In this document: positions 1 to 12,754 of the stretch, piece by piece
Numbering within the stretch: the first letter of the stretch is position 1
How the letters are laid out: the number at the start of each line of letters is the position of its first letter
Assembly: GCA_014773175.1 (NCBI GenBank)
Contig: VXCM01005536.1
Coordinates: 99,194-163,193, forward strand
Reading direction: 5' to 3'
Source: Lucifuga dentata
Taxonomy: Eukaryota; Chordata; Actinopteri; Ophidiiformes; Bythitidae
Length of the DNA: 64,000 nt
The notes under the pieces: generated by a model
What the model was told of the DNA's origin: nothing
What the model saw: the letters and a program-made list of their open reading frames with translations, nothing else
Databases searched by the model: none
Position numbers and translations under genes: made by a program

Positions 1-273
1 AGGTAAACGTATTCACTGAACTATCAGTGTGTTAGAGTGTCGATTGCATGTTAAGAAAATAATAAATTAACACACAAGAAACAACTTGTATCTCCAGTTT
101 TATGCCTTCAAGGCCAGTTTCTGAAAGGTTAAGAAAAATCTGAAGTCCTTTAATGTCAGCATCAGTTTTGTGAGTATCTTTCAAGCCCTGTGAAAGTAAC
201 TGTTTATTATGACTGTCATACATGTATGGAGTAAAGGCAGAAAGTATCTCAATCTGAAAACAAAGTAAAGTAT

Positions 274-702
274 TACCGTATATACTTGAGTATAAGCCGA
301 TCTCTTATATAAGCCGACCCCCTGATGTTGTTCCATCAGTTTATTTGTTTAGCAAATTACCTGTTTTTCTGGGTATTTTCATAGTATTCCTGTGATTTTC
401 TGAAAATAATCCACGTACCGGTAAACATGATATTTATTTCAGCAGCTGATTACGATAACTGACCAATCACAGCAGAGCTTACTGGCCGCCGCAAAATGTG
501 CTGGATAAGATGTTTAGTCAGGAAATATCTCATTCTAAGGTATGATTTAAACTATTTCCATGGGTAGTGGTAATGGTAGTATTTCTACTCTGGCAATTTC
601 CTTCTCTGAGATCAAATTTGAATTTCTTGTGTATAAGCCGACTCCCAATTTGCTTTGTGAAATTTGGTAATAAAAACTCAGCTTATACTAGTATATACGG
701 TA
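274..702. mobile_element. DNA-transposon-like repeat, family S copy 1
   Basis: The ends are inverted repeats: taccgtatatacttgagta at the left and gtatatacggta at the right, both followed inward by ataagccga-type sequence. It is closely related to copies at 8486-8949 and 21042-21480. No transposase ORF. It lies in the opposite orientation to the other two copies. AGTAT occurs on both sides and may be a target-site duplication. Confidence 0.8.
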
Positions 703-1182
703 GTATCTGAAAACTAAACATTTTCAATGCTTTAATAAGTATAAAACACACTGATCCGTATCTGTTCTCCCTTGCAGCAGCACTGCTGTGCTCACAGAAT
801 GAAAACAGTTTTTGGTACTGTCTCTTTAAAGCCCTCCTCCTGAAAAGCCTGCTCGTTTCTGATTGGCCGGCTGCATCACACCTGAGCTGGCAGGACCCAC
901 AGACTATGAAACGGATGCTAGCCAAACACCCAGTTTCTCGCTTTGTACTTGGTGGGCGTGTCTAACCAGGTGTGTGTGCGAGTAAATTCACACGTGTTAC
1001 ATGTTGATGTCAACATGTTACAGATGGACTTATCAAAAACAAAGCAGACAGTGGACAGATCAGCTTTGTCCTCCTGCATTCTGTAGGTTTGAACTTCAAG
1101 TTTTGACAATGTTCAACATTGTTTTTCACTATGAAAAAGAGGGAAAATAACAAAAAACTAAACAAAAACTTAACCGCTTTAA
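703..1182. other. no gene seen
   Basis: AT-rich DNA with short chance ORFs only. Between 820 and 980 it is more GC-rich (aggacccacagactatg), but I recognise no exon or known repeat. Confidence 0.6.
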
Positions 1183-1592
1183 AGGAACGCACCGGTGACT
1201 GTGCATGTTTGAGCCCAATATATACAATCCAGATACGTTACTGACAACTACTTCCCAAAATAACTACTGTAGCAGTAAATATTAGATTTGTTTTTCCTAC
1301 CCTCCGTACTGCCGTTGGCTTCAGTTCATTCGCTATAAAAATCTACTTGTAGAGACTCGAAACACGCTTGAGATCAATAACTCATCACAGTAAACACAAC
1401 CCTTCCACAATCAATCAGGCATTGAACTTTAAGGTGGATGTTTGATTTTGAAGAATAGGAGATTTGAAAAAAATAGCTGTAAAACTAAATTATGACTTTA
1501 TGTGTTGGAAATTGTCAATAACATAACATGTTGCTAATAACACTGGGTTGTATATATTGGGTTCAAACATGCACAATCGCTGGTATGGTCCT
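1183..1592. mobile_element. TTAA-flanked MITE, copy 1 (short, divergent)
   Basis: TTAA then aggaacgcaccggtgactg at the left; tggtatggtcct then TTAA at the right. The interior keeps the family landmarks catgtttgagcccaatata, tttttcctaccctcc and the inverted right end ttgggttcaaacatgcaca. It is about 170 bp shorter than the full copies. Confidence 0.8.
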
Positions 1593-3676
1593 TTAAGCCG
1601 ATCTTGCCTCAATAGTTACCCCCAACTTGCAGGTTATTGTTCACCGCCGTGACCTTCAGGCTCGCTCGGTGCGGCCTGACATGCTAACATGCAGCCATCC
1701 TCCACCAGAAACAGCAACTTGTTCCCGTTTTGGGCTCAAATGCAAACACAGAGGAAATAGCATTTCTGTAAAACAATCACATTCCAGTCCTCTTCATCAT
1801 GCTGCTCTACAGAAGGACTTTCTGCTCAAATGTTGATCTATAAGCACCGTTCTATACAACCTTTAATCACACTCTCAGAAACACTTTTCCCTTGGCAGCA
1901 GAGCGAGTGTGAAGGACGTGCTAACTATGTCAAAGAATGTAATTTCTTCAGCTGTGATTGCAACGCTTCATCTCCTTTCCTGTGTATCTAAACACTTTCC
2001 TGCATCAGATCTTGTTCAAACACTTCTTTAATTACACCCAAACACGTAGTGGCGCTCGAATAGGCGATCCTTCACAAAAACATGGCAACCGAATTAATGA
2101 CTGGAAAGTTTGCTTTGGAAAAGTCTCAACGACAACATGCTAAAGCGCAGCTGCCACTTGGAAACCGCTGCAGTCGAGTTATTGAAATTAAAATGGACAA
2201 TCCATTAAACTCACACACACACACACACACACAGTACAGTATGGAAAACATGAACGTGTTGTAGGAAGGAAAGAAGAACGTCATAGTGAAACTCAATATC
2301 TAGAACATATTAGTAAGACTCTGCTGTCATACGGCACATTTGTTTCTCTCTGCTTGTAGCTGAAGTGTGTGTGTGTTAAGGCAGGTGGTAAAGACTTGCA
2401 TAGTGTAATTTTTCCTTTTCCTGTGACTGAGGTAGCTTATCCTCCAGCTGTTTCCCATCAGCAAACTTAGGCCTTCAAGCACTTTATAATGGAGCGTAAA
2501 CCCGCAGGGAGAGTTGTTGCTCGTACCGTACAAGCAAAGTAAATGATGTCGCCCGAGAGATTACTTCCCTGGAGTATTAAAAACGAGGGAAACAGTTCAC
2601 ACAAATGCATTCAGGGAGATTATCTGAGAAGATCAAGCCAACAGAAGAACAGCAGATCACAACCCGTCTCTCAAAATGACATCACGCACCTGAGGCCTCT
2701 TCACAAATCATTTCATTTGGCGCTTTGCTAGCAATGCACATATCACATGCAGCACAGATGCATATATGATGAGCCTGAGAGTCATGGAAGGAGTCCTGGC
2801 TGGAGATCAAACCCAGGTAAGAGCGTTTGCTCTGTCTGAGAGGCTCAAGAGTCCGAGAGGCCTTATGTTCACTGCCAAGTCCGGCTAAACGAGGAGGAAA
2901 AATTCTGCTGATATCAAAGGGAGTTTACCTGGTGGGAATCCAGCGGTTCATCTGGCCTGAGGGAACATCTGTCCTAACGTCTCATCAAGACCTTCTTCAG
3001 ATGTAAGAGGCGGGACTGAGAGGGAATGATGGTTAACCCTTAGTTGTAGTTCAAGTACTCCAATCCTTCAAGTACACCTAGCGATACACAATAGAAAAAT
3101 GCTCCATTAGTATTTTTCCATTTCCATTAGTAGTAATTTTATGAAAAGTTAATAAGTTTGAGCAGTAAATTGTACTGTAGTATGAAAAGTACTCACAGTA
3201 AAGAATACCGGTAGTCCCAGCAGGTTTATGTACATGTACACTATACTCTGATTTGTTTTTATTATCTTTACTGCGATTAGAACAAAAATCTGAGTAACAT
3301 GTATGTATGGATGGAATATATAGGATTCACAGGTTCATAGAATATACATGACATGTACAGTACAAAGTAAGTCATGTCATATATGTCAGTTCCATGTCAC
3401 TGCCTGTTGATCAATCAGATTGAGTTGTTCTCTCCCTTTCTAACAAAGTTTGCTTTGACCACCTGATTTAACATCCGTGTAGTTTATGCGTGTTAACATT
3501 TTATTAGCGTGTAAGTCTGAGTTAGCATAGGCAGGTTTGCTTCTTACCTTCTGCACCAATAAGCTACAACTTAGATCCAGCTGGACTTAAAGATGGCTGC
3601 AGTTACTCCACATGGTGGTGATGCTCAACCTCTATGGGGTTGCCCAGGCAGTTTTGCAGGGGCTACACGTACACTA
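1593..3676. other. intergenic, no gene seen
   Basis: Contains a CA microsatellite at 2212-2233. Around 2790-3010 a moderately GC-rich block has a weak B-box-like motif, but no tRNA or SINE could be supported. The rest is AT-rich unique-looking DNA. Confidence 0.55.
2212..2233. repeat. CA microsatellite
   Basis: Uninterrupted CA dinucleotides, about 11 units. Confidence 0.95.
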
Positions 3677-4090
3677 ATGCTGCGTTCCAGACAACTAGGA
3701 ACTTAAATTTTTCCGATGTCCTACTTGAAAAGTAAATTTTCTTGCGTGACATTGAAATTAAAAAAGGGACTATAAATACAATAAAATCAGTTATGTATGT
3801 AAAAGCAAAAATCAAAACGTTTAATGACTTGTGTTAGCTTATCTGCTATTTTTCTCCAATCATTTCATTGTGGTTTGAAACTAAAATACTCTTTTAGTTT
3901 CAAGTTTTAGTTTCTCTGACGCTTCAGGTATTCACGAACATGTCATTTGAAGATGAGTTTTTCATGTTCAGCCATGTTTTTCTGTTTACATCTGGCATGG
4001 CGGGTTCTGGAACGCTTGGAGGTCGGAAACCGGAATTTTTCTACTGGGAAATTCTATCATCCCACTTTGGTTGGAACATGAAGGCAGCAT
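3677..4090. mobile_element. MITE-like element, family T copy 1
   Basis: Starts atgctgcgttccagacaact and ends aacatgaaggcagcat, an imperfect terminal inverted repeat. It shares the internal segment ttttcttgcgtga with the element at 19711-20258, which has better preserved ends. A 64-aa ORF inside is not recognisable. Confidence 0.65.
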
Positions 4091-4700
4091 CTGTGGAGTC
4101 AGCTGAGGAGCTGAACCTGCCTGGACTGCTCTGATTGGACGATGAATTGACCACAAAGAAACTTGAAATTTCAAATCAAGCCAAAGTTTTTTGTTGTTTT
4201 TTTAACTGACAGGAAAATGAGTTGTTGTAGTTAAAATAGCAAATTTATTTTTACAGTGCACAGAAAATGAAGTGGAATAAAAAAAATAGTGGATCATCGC
4301 ACAAAACGGAAATATTCAAAGTACATGTACCTTATATTGTACTTACTTTCCACTAAGGTGCAGAGTAAAAAAAGAATACTTTCTACACCTTTCCAAGAGA
4401 AGTAATGAAAAAATCTTACATATACAGAGTTTAGCATGACACACCAAACTAAAGAATTAGACACAGGAAATGGCATTCCAAACAATAAAAGCTCTTTTAT
4501 AAGCCTTTAGCTTGCTACACTGTTTGCACTACATTATTTAGCTGCTGTTGTTAATCTTTTTTTTTTTTTTTTTTNTTTTTTGGCCAACATTCCAGCCAGC
4601 AGAGCGCCGTTTGTCCTGTCAGCCTGCATTCACAGCCCAGCCATTGTCAACCTGAAGCCACACGGACTGAAGGATAAAGGAGTCGCTCTGCCCCTGTGAA

Positions 4701-4733
<33 letters not shown>

Positions 4734-5417
4734 GATGCTGCACACAAACAAAGAGCTGTGGATTCCTCAGCCTGCAGGCAGGAACGCAGCAGCTCACAGC
4801 GAGGACATCCTTTGTAGGGATTTGGACAACATTTATCAGAAAAGACACATTTTACTGACGTGTTTTTTTTTTTTTTANGTTTTTTTTTTTTTTAGCTCTT
4901 CAAAATCGCCGTGTGGCATTTAAAGACCTCCCAGGATCCAGTATGTGTTAATGAATAGTATAATCTAATTACACACAGTCTGGAATCTGACTATATTGTT
5001 TTAAGATGCTGATTAGGATGATAGAAGTTTTTTTTTTTTCTTATCCAAGGAAAATATCAAAGCACCATCTTCACCAGATTATTTTGTCTTATTTATTATT
5101 CAGGCTGTTTTTGGGGTAAAGCTGATAAAAGCATGTGAGAAGTGGATTGGATGGATTTGAAAAAAGCAAGATGGATAGGCTTATTTTAGATCAATCTTCA
5201 CACGACGTTTTGTCTACTGCTGAGTGCCATAAATCTAATTTTCTTCATATAAGATTCAGAGCCGATGACCTGCAGCTCATAAAACATGTTGATACTGGAA
5301 ATATTTTGCAGCTCATCTTCCTCAGCTTGTAGCAGAAGTAACTGATAATTGACCGATGTAAAGATTAGACTGACATCATTGATTCATTCACACACATATG
5401 CATATTGTATATGCATA
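4091..5417. other. intergenic, simple repeats and two single-N poly-T joins
   Basis: Contains poly-T runs split by N at 4575 and 4878 and a CA microsatellite (4702-4731). No gene or known element otherwise. Confidence 0.6.
4702..4731. repeat. AC microsatellite
   Basis: Fifteen uninterrupted AC/CA units. Confidence 0.95.
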
Positions 5418-5492
5418 TATTGCATTACATGCTATATATATATATATATACTGTATATATGTATATACAGTATATAAATGTAATGCAATATA
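5418..5492. repeat. AT-rich foldback repeat
   Basis: tatattgcattacatg at the left reappears inverted as atgtaatgcaatata at the right, enclosing TA-rich sequence with a further ctgtatatatgtatatacag palindrome. It could extrude as a cruciform. Probably a decayed short MITE. Confidence 0.6.
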
Positions 5493-7494
5493 ATGCATAT
5501 AATATATTGGAGGTAAATGCTAAAGGAGGCTGCTAACAGGTGTTTTTGAATGAGAGAATGTAGTTGTGTAAAACTATTTAATGACATGTTAATTCTGGTT
5601 CTGTGTTTAATGAATTAAGTCCATTATCTCCTAAAGTGAACTGAATTAAAAGACAAACTACATTTTTTTTTTTTTTTTAGCNTTTTTTTTTTTTTTTAGC
5701 ATTTTTACCTGAATTTCTAAAGATTCTGTGCTTATAGGAAACAAATAGACGTCATGAATCAGTAATTTTAAGGTCGGATAGTCTTTTTGTGATTACATTT
5801 TCATGTTTCAAAGTAATTTTCATTTACCCAATTGCCCAGTTTTTTTACTTGACGCTAGAAAATCACAAGATTACTGTAACAATTCTGATGTTTTTCTGGG
5901 GGATTTTTTGGAATACGGAATGAGACAAATAGTTTCCCCTTTGTTTTTTCTGATATTGTGATGTTTCTGAATGAAAGAAATCTTTGGTGGACGTTTAATG
6001 ATTTTTCTGATTTCACATTGTGTGCTTTATTAGAAATGACTTGTGAGAATGGTTTTATTGCTGCGGGATGAGGTGGCAGGTCACCTCAGGGAATATGCAT
6101 CATATCTATCTAACCTGCTCCAACTCGCATGACTTAGATGCGACTGTTGGCCTATTTCTCCTTCACCCCCTTTAAAAAAATCAGACATGTGTTTTCATAT
6201 CCTTCATTACACACTGTCAGTGGTACAGTCAGTATGTGTACATGCACTTTATACTCAGTATAAAGCCATTATACTCAGATTAAAGCAGTAAACTGAAGTT
6301 TTCAAACCTCATTTAAAAAAACATAACTAGATTGAAATGGCTGTGAGGCGGAGAAGGCTTAATCCGAGTAACAGATCTAGATTTTGTGTTTATTAATTAA
6401 TTTATTCTGGCATGTAAATGTTATTATTGGAGTAATTAACATCTGCATGTGTTTCCTCATATTTTGATTACACAAAGCATCAAGTATATTCGGCAAACTG
6501 CGAAATCCTATTAATTCTGTACATTTAAATATCTTACTTGCATTATTTCTTTAATCGGAGTACATTGTGCGTGTAAAAGCACTGCATGTTTATATTCATG
6601 TTCAGAGTAAATGACGTGTAATAACCACAGAAAAAGTTGAAAATTTTGTTCAGTTCAGGATCTTTGCATTACTATTCTCCCCGCATACCATGTATATACA
6701 CTCCCTACATCAACTTTTCATTACATATACATAAATCCAACATGGTTTAATAAAGTGGACTACACTGAATCTGCCTTAAAATGTAGACTGATAAATACTC
6801 AATCTATATGTAAATATGAGGTACATTGGAATAAAAAAAAAAAAATCAAAAAGCATGAAAAATGCATTAGCTTTCCTATTTGATCAGAGCTCCAGGAGCT
6901 GAAGTTGTGGTTTTTAATGGAATCTGAGGAGGAGAGAGTGTTGGGAGGTGAGAGGAGCAAAGCGCTCGGAGGGGATCCGGCGGATAACAGAACGGACTGA
7001 AAGATTACTCACACCCAGCGGAAATGGAATTATTGCATTTGGAGGTCTTAGCAGCTTTTCTGCAATCCCCGTATCACGCGAGGAAAAAAAGTTGTCATTT
7101 ACCCCAAAAAAAAAACTTTGTATTGTTCCGCTCAAACGGATTTCAACAGTTAACCTGCTGGTGTNCCCCAAAAAAAAAACTTTGTATTGTTCCGCTCAAA
7201 CGGATTTCAACAGTTAACCTGCTGGTGTAAATGTAAAACATGAAAGATGAAAGTTTGATGCAAATCAGGTTTTGTGGGTTTTTTTCAACCTCTTAAGGAT
7301 ATTTTACTTGATTCATTTATTGAAAGGCACATCCTGACTTATCTATACTCACTAAATTATCAGAAGATGATTTATTCAACACAAAGATTAGATGTTTGCT
7401 GGACATGGAGATTGTTACAGTTTGTAAATCATAAAAACTACTTTGCTGTCCTGAGCAATATTTCAAACTAAATTATTCTGAAAACAACATAAGA
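5493..7494. other. intergenic, AT-rich, no gene seen
   Basis: Contains a poly-T join (N at 5682) and the 63-base duplication at 7102-7228. From 6880 to 7080 the sequence is less AT-rich and unique-looking. No exon or RNA gene could be supported. Confidence 0.6.
7102..7228. repeat. 63-base duplication around a single N (assembly join)
   Basis: 7102-7164 and 7166-7228 are identical around N at 7165. Confidence 0.9.
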
Positions 7495-7940
7495 AACTTG
7501 AAGGGCCCTGATTGGAGTGCATGCCTCTGCCAAGTCCAAACAAGCATAGACATATCTTTTCTTGTTAAATAATTTACTTTTAAAGAGAAAATCACTACAA
7601 TAATGGTAATATGTAATGTCTTTATTTGTCATAAGAAATGGTAGTTTTCAAAAATTTTTATCAAATCCAGACCAAGCTGCACCTACTGAGAGTATATCAT
7701 GTGATAAATGTCTGATTTTTATTTATTTTTTTAATCTTTGAGGAAACTAGTAAAAATGTGGAAAAACATCTGACTTTGCAATGCTGAGAAATCATGTTAA
7801 AAATATCTGAGTATGAATCATCACCAAAATTCAGCGGATTGTTCAATGGACCATTAACCCCGTCTTCAGAGTTTCCTCAAAATGTTTGAGTAATCTCGCT
7901 AACAAACAGTGAGAAATATAGCATCTTAGCAGAGGTCATA
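7495..7940. repeat. interspersed repeat, family X
   Basis: It opens with catgcctctgccaagtccaa and closes with agcagaggtcataa, with internal tcaccaaaattcagcgg and gagtaatctcgctaacaaac. From memory these are landmarks of a widespread teleost repeat whose ends read like tctgccaag and cggaggt. A related copy in opposite orientation is at 58660-59090. Class uncertain. Confidence 0.5.
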
Positions 7941-8391
7941 AAAAGGAGAAACAGAAAAAAAATCACCTATTGTGTCAGTTTGAAATCAGCTGAATTAAGA
8001 ATCTAATGAATAATCATAATGGCTGAAACGCTCTATATCTGTACGGGTTGCTGACATGAACCGGCCAGAATCAACCAGCTGACTTTGTCTGATGTAACCA
8101 TCTGTCTTTTACGGGCTGTGGAGCAGTAAAGATGGTGATCTGTGCCACGCAGCTCTGCATTAATCACGCCACATTCCACACGTAATGATCAGTGCCAAAT
8201 TACAGTCCACTCTCAGACGTGAATGAAGTGTGTGCAGACGTCTGTCAGTGCTGCAGCTCCAAACCTCCAATCCCCAAACCAGGAACAACGTCTTTACGTC
8301 TCATAAAACACAGCCTGCAGGATCCCAGGACAAATAAGCCCAACCAGCCAAACACATCTAGTCATCTCTGACCATGTCTACCAGGTCTTAA

Positions 8392-8445
8392 AGGACCATA
8401 CTGGTGATTTTGTATATTTAAGCTCACTTTATTTGATAACTTTTC
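8392..8445. mobile_element. TTAA MITE, 5' fragment
   Basis: TTAA followed by aggaccatactggtgatttt and gtatatttaagctcac. Only the first 50 bases or so are retained before an unrelated sequence and family S copy 2. Confidence 0.6.
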
Positions 8446-8485
8446 AAAGAAAATTAGAGTTTTAGCACTCAGTAAAGACAAAAAT

Positions 8486-8949
8486 TACCGCATATACTCG
8501 AGTATAAGCTGAGTTTTTTTGGCCAAATTTCACAAAGCAAATTGGGGGTCGGCTTATACACGAGTAATTCAAATCAGATCCCAGAAAATGACATTTCCAG
8601 GGGTGGAAATACTACCATTACCACTACCCATGAAAATAGTTTAAATCATACCTTAGAATGATGTATTTCCTGACTAAACATCTTATCAGCACATTTTGCG
8701 GCGGCCAGTAAGCCGTGATCCGCCAGTTATCGTAATCAGCTGCTGAAATAAATATCATGTTTACCGGTACGTGGATTATTTTCAGAAAGTCACAAGAATA
8801 CTATGACAATACCCAGAAAAACAGGTAATTTGCTAAACAAATAAATTGATGGAACAACATCAGGGGGTCGGCTTATATGTGGATTTCTTTAAAAATCTAA
8901 ATTTGTAGGTCAAAATCGGGGATCGGCTTATAGTCGAGTATGTACGGTA
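8486..8949. mobile_element. DNA-transposon-like repeat, family S copy 2
   Basis: Termini taccgcatatactcgagtat and cgagtatgtacggta. The interior matches copy 1 in reverse orientation (for example agggggtcggcttata, and aaacatgatatttatttcagc in reverse complement). Noncoding. Confidence 0.8.
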
Positions 8950-9419
8950 CTTACGAAGGACAATTTTTTTCAGCGTTTTCCCCTCAAAGTGACTGCAAAG
9001 ACATCTAATCATCTAATATTTTCTGACTGAAAAATGTATTTGGTGAGAACATAGATAACACAGATAGCAGTGTGACCTCTCTTTAGCACATTATTGCACA
9101 GACGGTGTAAAAAAAAAAAAAAAAAANAAAAAAAAAAAAAAAAAAGGATTACAAGCTTGCAGAAAGTAGGTGTGATTCGCTTGTTCCACTGCTGTCAGAA
9201 TACTGGGTGAAATTTAAAAATAACAGCCGTCTTACACGGAGTTTTGAGTGACAATGTCCACAGCTGCTTGTTGGACAAACATGAGCAGCAGCAGGATCAA
9301 TGTGGAACCATTCCTGTGGGTCGGACTGTGTTGTTTTTATTATGTAGAGCCTTAAAAGCCAAGTTATATCCTTATTGTTAAAGACATTCATCGAGGTTTC
9401 CTCCATGACAGTTTTGGTT

Positions 9420-9560
9420 AGTTAGGCTTTGCTAGGTGGATCTTAGAGGGTGTTAGAGGGTTGGGTGGTTAGGTTTAGCCTTTGTGTTAGGGTTAGGGGT
9501 TAGGGGTAGGGTTGATTAGGGATTACAGGGTTATGGTTAGAGGGTTGGGGGGGTTAGACT
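9420..9560 (+). repeat. telomere-like TTAGGG-variant array, first block
   Basis: Short stretch of gttagggttaggggttagg type motifs with interruptions. G-rich strand is plus. Confidence 0.75.
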
Positions 9561-10065
9561 AGTTTGACATGATAAGTAGTATTTGTGTTTCCTGCGCCTT
9601 AACACCTTAGCTGGTACATGGAAGGGAGCTCCAACATAGCAACACGGGTTAGTAGGTTCATCATGAAGCGCCCCGGGTAGAAACAGCTGATACGATACAG
9701 ATTATATGTACCTGTTTGGCCTGTCTGACACGTCATCATGCCATCGCTTTTCCTCCTAAATCACAGCAGGATTTTTAAATTTTATTGTACGTCCTAGGGA
9801 AATCGCTGTATGCAGGCTATTAGCGACTCCTCTGTTGTTGTGTTGCTTCTCCTTAGGTCACGCTCAGCTGTTCTCTCATTGGCTGCATGTTAGAATGGTC
9901 AGCGGCGGACAGGTAAAAAGTTGAATTTGAGCCGCTCACGGTGGCAAGCCGTGAGGTCAGAGACAGGCGAGCGGAGTTAGGAGAGGAAATTCAACATCAC
10001 CACTTTTCTCTTGTTGGGCTATTCCTTTAACTAGTAGTTGTGTTTGGATGTTTGTGTGTGTGTGC

Positions 10066-10069
<4 letters not shown>

Positions 10070-10115
<46 letters not shown>
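10070..10115. repeat. GA microsatellite
   Basis: About 22 uninterrupted GA/AG units between the two telomere-like blocks. Confidence 0.95.
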
Positions 10116-10117
<2 letters not shown>

Positions 10118-10136
10118 ATGGTTGTGATTCCAGGAT

Positions 10137-10470
10137 TAGATAGAGGGGTTGGGGCTTAGCATTAGGTTTAGGGGTCAGGTTTAAGGTGTTGGGCTTTGGT
10201 TTAAGGGTTAGGTTTTAGGGGTTTGGGGTTTAGAGTTGGTTTTAGGGGGGTTAGGGTTGGGTTTAGGTTTTGGGGTTAGGGTTGGGTTTAGGGGGTTAAA
10301 CTTAGGTTAAGGGGTTAGGTTTAAGGGTTAGGCTTAGATTTAGGGGGTAAGGTTGGGTTTAGGGGGGTTAGACTTAGGTTTAGGGGTTAGGTTCACAGGG
10401 TTAGAGTTGGGTTTAGGGAGTTAGGTTTTAGGGGGTTAGGGTTGGTTTGGGGGTTAGGTTTAGGGTAAGA
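10137..10470 (+). repeat. degenerate telomere-like array, second block
   Basis: About 330 bp of variants such as ttagggttgggtttagg, ggggttagg and tttaggggg. The G-rich strand is plus. Clusters of GGG/GGGG would favour G-quadruplex formation. Confidence 0.8.
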
Positions 10471-10835
10471 GTACTTTTCGTATTTAGATCCAGGTTGAAG
10501 TGATTAAGCAGACTGCAAGCTACAACTGAGGCAGTGAGTCGAAAGCGATGTGTCATAATTGTAATATCAGTGATGAAGGGCCATTTATTTGAGGATAATT
10601 CTGAGTTAAGAACACAAACGGTGCAGCTCTGACAGGTGGGAGGTGTAAAACCCGAACCCTAACCCAGACCCTGCCATGTTACATAATGAGCACATTGCTA
10701 ATTGAGTGTAACTGCATTAATGGTATGTCTCGCCTTCAGGTCGTCTCCATGACCTGCTCTGTTCATAAACCCTTGTAGCGGGTCCGTAACCACGTCTTAA
10801 TCCTTCGTGGTCATTGTGAGGTTGTAAACCACACA

Positions 10836-10841
<6 letters not shown>

Positions 10842-10874
<33 letters not shown>

Positions 10875-10908
10875 ACAACTGTGACCCATGGAATTCATCA
10901 GATAACAN

Positions 10909-10941
<33 letters not shown>

Positions 10942-10974
10942 ACAACTGTGACCCATGGAATTCATCAGATAACA
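10842..10974. repeat. 66-base duplication around a single N, with CT/CA microsatellite
   Basis: 10842-10907 and 10909-10974 are identical around N at 10908. Each copy begins ctctctctc, runs through CA repeats and ends with unique DNA (catcagataaca). Confidence 0.9.
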
Positions 10975-11960
10975 CCTAAATCTGTCCACACATTCTAACT
11001 ACTGCTGGGCAACAAACCGCATCCAGCAGCTGTTCATTACAAGCTGTGTTGAAGAAATTAGATTAATTAAGGTGTTCCTGCTCTCTGAAGGCTCGATGAA
11101 GGTCCAGCTGTGAGAACGCCGTTGGCTTTATTGCCCTCTCGATTCAAAAACACACCCTGTGCTTCACGTTCTGCTCAGCAGTGTTACTTTTCTATGCATA
11201 ATAATATGCATTTTTGCTGCCAAGAAACTCTGGAAGGTGTAAATCATCTATTCTGGGATCTGTAACAATAAACGCTTAATGGAAAACACAGAACCAGATC
11301 TATCCGCAGAGGTAGCACAAAGTTGAGTTTGTATGACGCAAATTACGAGAACTGGGTGAACTGCAGCTGGAGAAGCTTCTGATTTTGGGGTCAAATGTAG
11401 ATGAAGATATGTTAAGGGCTGAATTTTAACTTAGAGCTCTAAAACCTTCTCTTGAAGCCAGAGTTTAGATGGTGCGACTGTAACTGCTCTCCTTCAACAT
11501 GATCATTCCACGGTCCTCTGCCTCCACCTAGTGGGGAAAAAGCTAAAAACAGTACTCCAAACAAAAAGCTGCATGTCAGACGAGAAATCCTTAAAAATAA
11601 AAACCGATTTATTAGCAATCACAGGGGAAGAATGCATGACATCTACAAGAGCATTTGTTGGAATAAAAATGCCAACTTCTTATTTACAAAGTCTGCAATT
11701 GAATGTGAATAAATTCAGCACATGCACATACAAATTGCAAATAGGCTATATAATTACACAGGTAACAAAGCTTTACCCATTTACCCAGGCGGTGGGTTTT
11801 ACAGCCCCTCACTGCTGCTGCTGTGGTCCCAACGTCAACGCTTAGATACGACTTCACAGACAAACACAAAAATACCAGACAGCCCTGATGGATCTGTAGA
11901 CAACAACACGGTGTAGAAGTTTAAGCTGTGTGGGTCTATACAGCAACAGGTTTAATTTAA

Positions 11961-12754
11961 AGGACCATACCACTCATTTTCCATGTTTGAGCATAATATA
12001 TTCAGTTTTCATACATGTTACGTTACTGACAATCATTTCCCAAAGGATAAAACCGTATTTCAGCTTTCCTGAAAAATTGCAAAATCTCTTAATCTTTCAA
12101 AATCAAATATTCAAGTGATACACCCACCTTAAAAATCCATGTTTCTCCTTCTAATAGTTACACAGCCTTATGAAGTCACGGTCCTTTAAATTTTTCCACA
12201 CTGTAAAATGTGACAAGTTGATCTTACTTGAAAAAATCTAGGAAACCAACTGCCTTGAAAAAGTTAATAAATATAACTATAAAGTCTTACGTTCAAGTAG
12301 ACATAAAGTAAACATAACTTAAGACTAATAGTTATATTTACTTACGTTTTCCAAGGAAATTGGTTTCCTAGATTTTTTCAAGTAAGGTCAACTCGTCACA
12401 TTTTACAGTGCATAAATGCAGGTCTTCTTTTGGGACTATATTCCCCGGTGGAGGCATACATTCACTCCACGCTTTTTATTGAGCTTAAATGACAAAAATT
12501 ACATAACTTCTAAAAAAACCTGAATACACGTCTTGTTGGTGATGATGGATTACCTATCCCAAGAACGTTTACAGTATCAACAAGTTGATTTTAATAACAG
12601 AATGAACTGAAACCAATGGAGGTCTGGAAGGTAGGAAAAACATTTTTAATTCACCATTCCAGTAGTATGCTTTGGGAAATGATTGTCAGTAATGTTACGT
12701 GTCTGAAAATTGAATATATTAGGTTCAAACATGCAAAATGGGTGGTACGGTCCT
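11961..12754. mobile_element. TTAA MITE, full copy carrying a nested second MITE
   Basis: TTAA-aggaccataccactcattt at the left, ggtggtacggtcct-TTAA at the right. Terminal inverted repeats of about 95 bp (cctaatatattcaattttca / gaaaattgaatatattaggt). The 211-bp element at 12200-12410 interrupts it. Relative to arl8b it lies about 1.4 kb past the stop codon. Confidence 0.9.
12200..12410. mobile_element. CACTG-ended palindromic MITE nested in the TTAA MITE
   Basis: The ends cactgtaaaatgtgacaagt and cgtcacattttacagtg form inverted repeats of about 51 bp with two mismatches, extending inward to cctaggaaacca-type sequence. The uninterrupted copies give the empty site tttttccataaa; here it reads tttttcca-[element]-cataaa, so CA appears duplicated. 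Confidence 0.88.

Larger units (their letters stand above)
8950..11960. other. intergenic with telomere-like and simple repeats, no gene seen
   Basis: Holds a poly-A join (N at 9127), two TTAGGG-variant arrays, a GA microsatellite and a CT/CA repeat duplicated at an N join. The stretches 9560-10060 and 10980-11950 show no recognisable gene. Confidence 0.6.

Noticed and set aside
2790..2860. Possible tRNA or SINE with a B-box-like tgggtttgatctcc on the minus strand
   Set aside because: No A box at the right spacing and no cloverleaf could be drawn.
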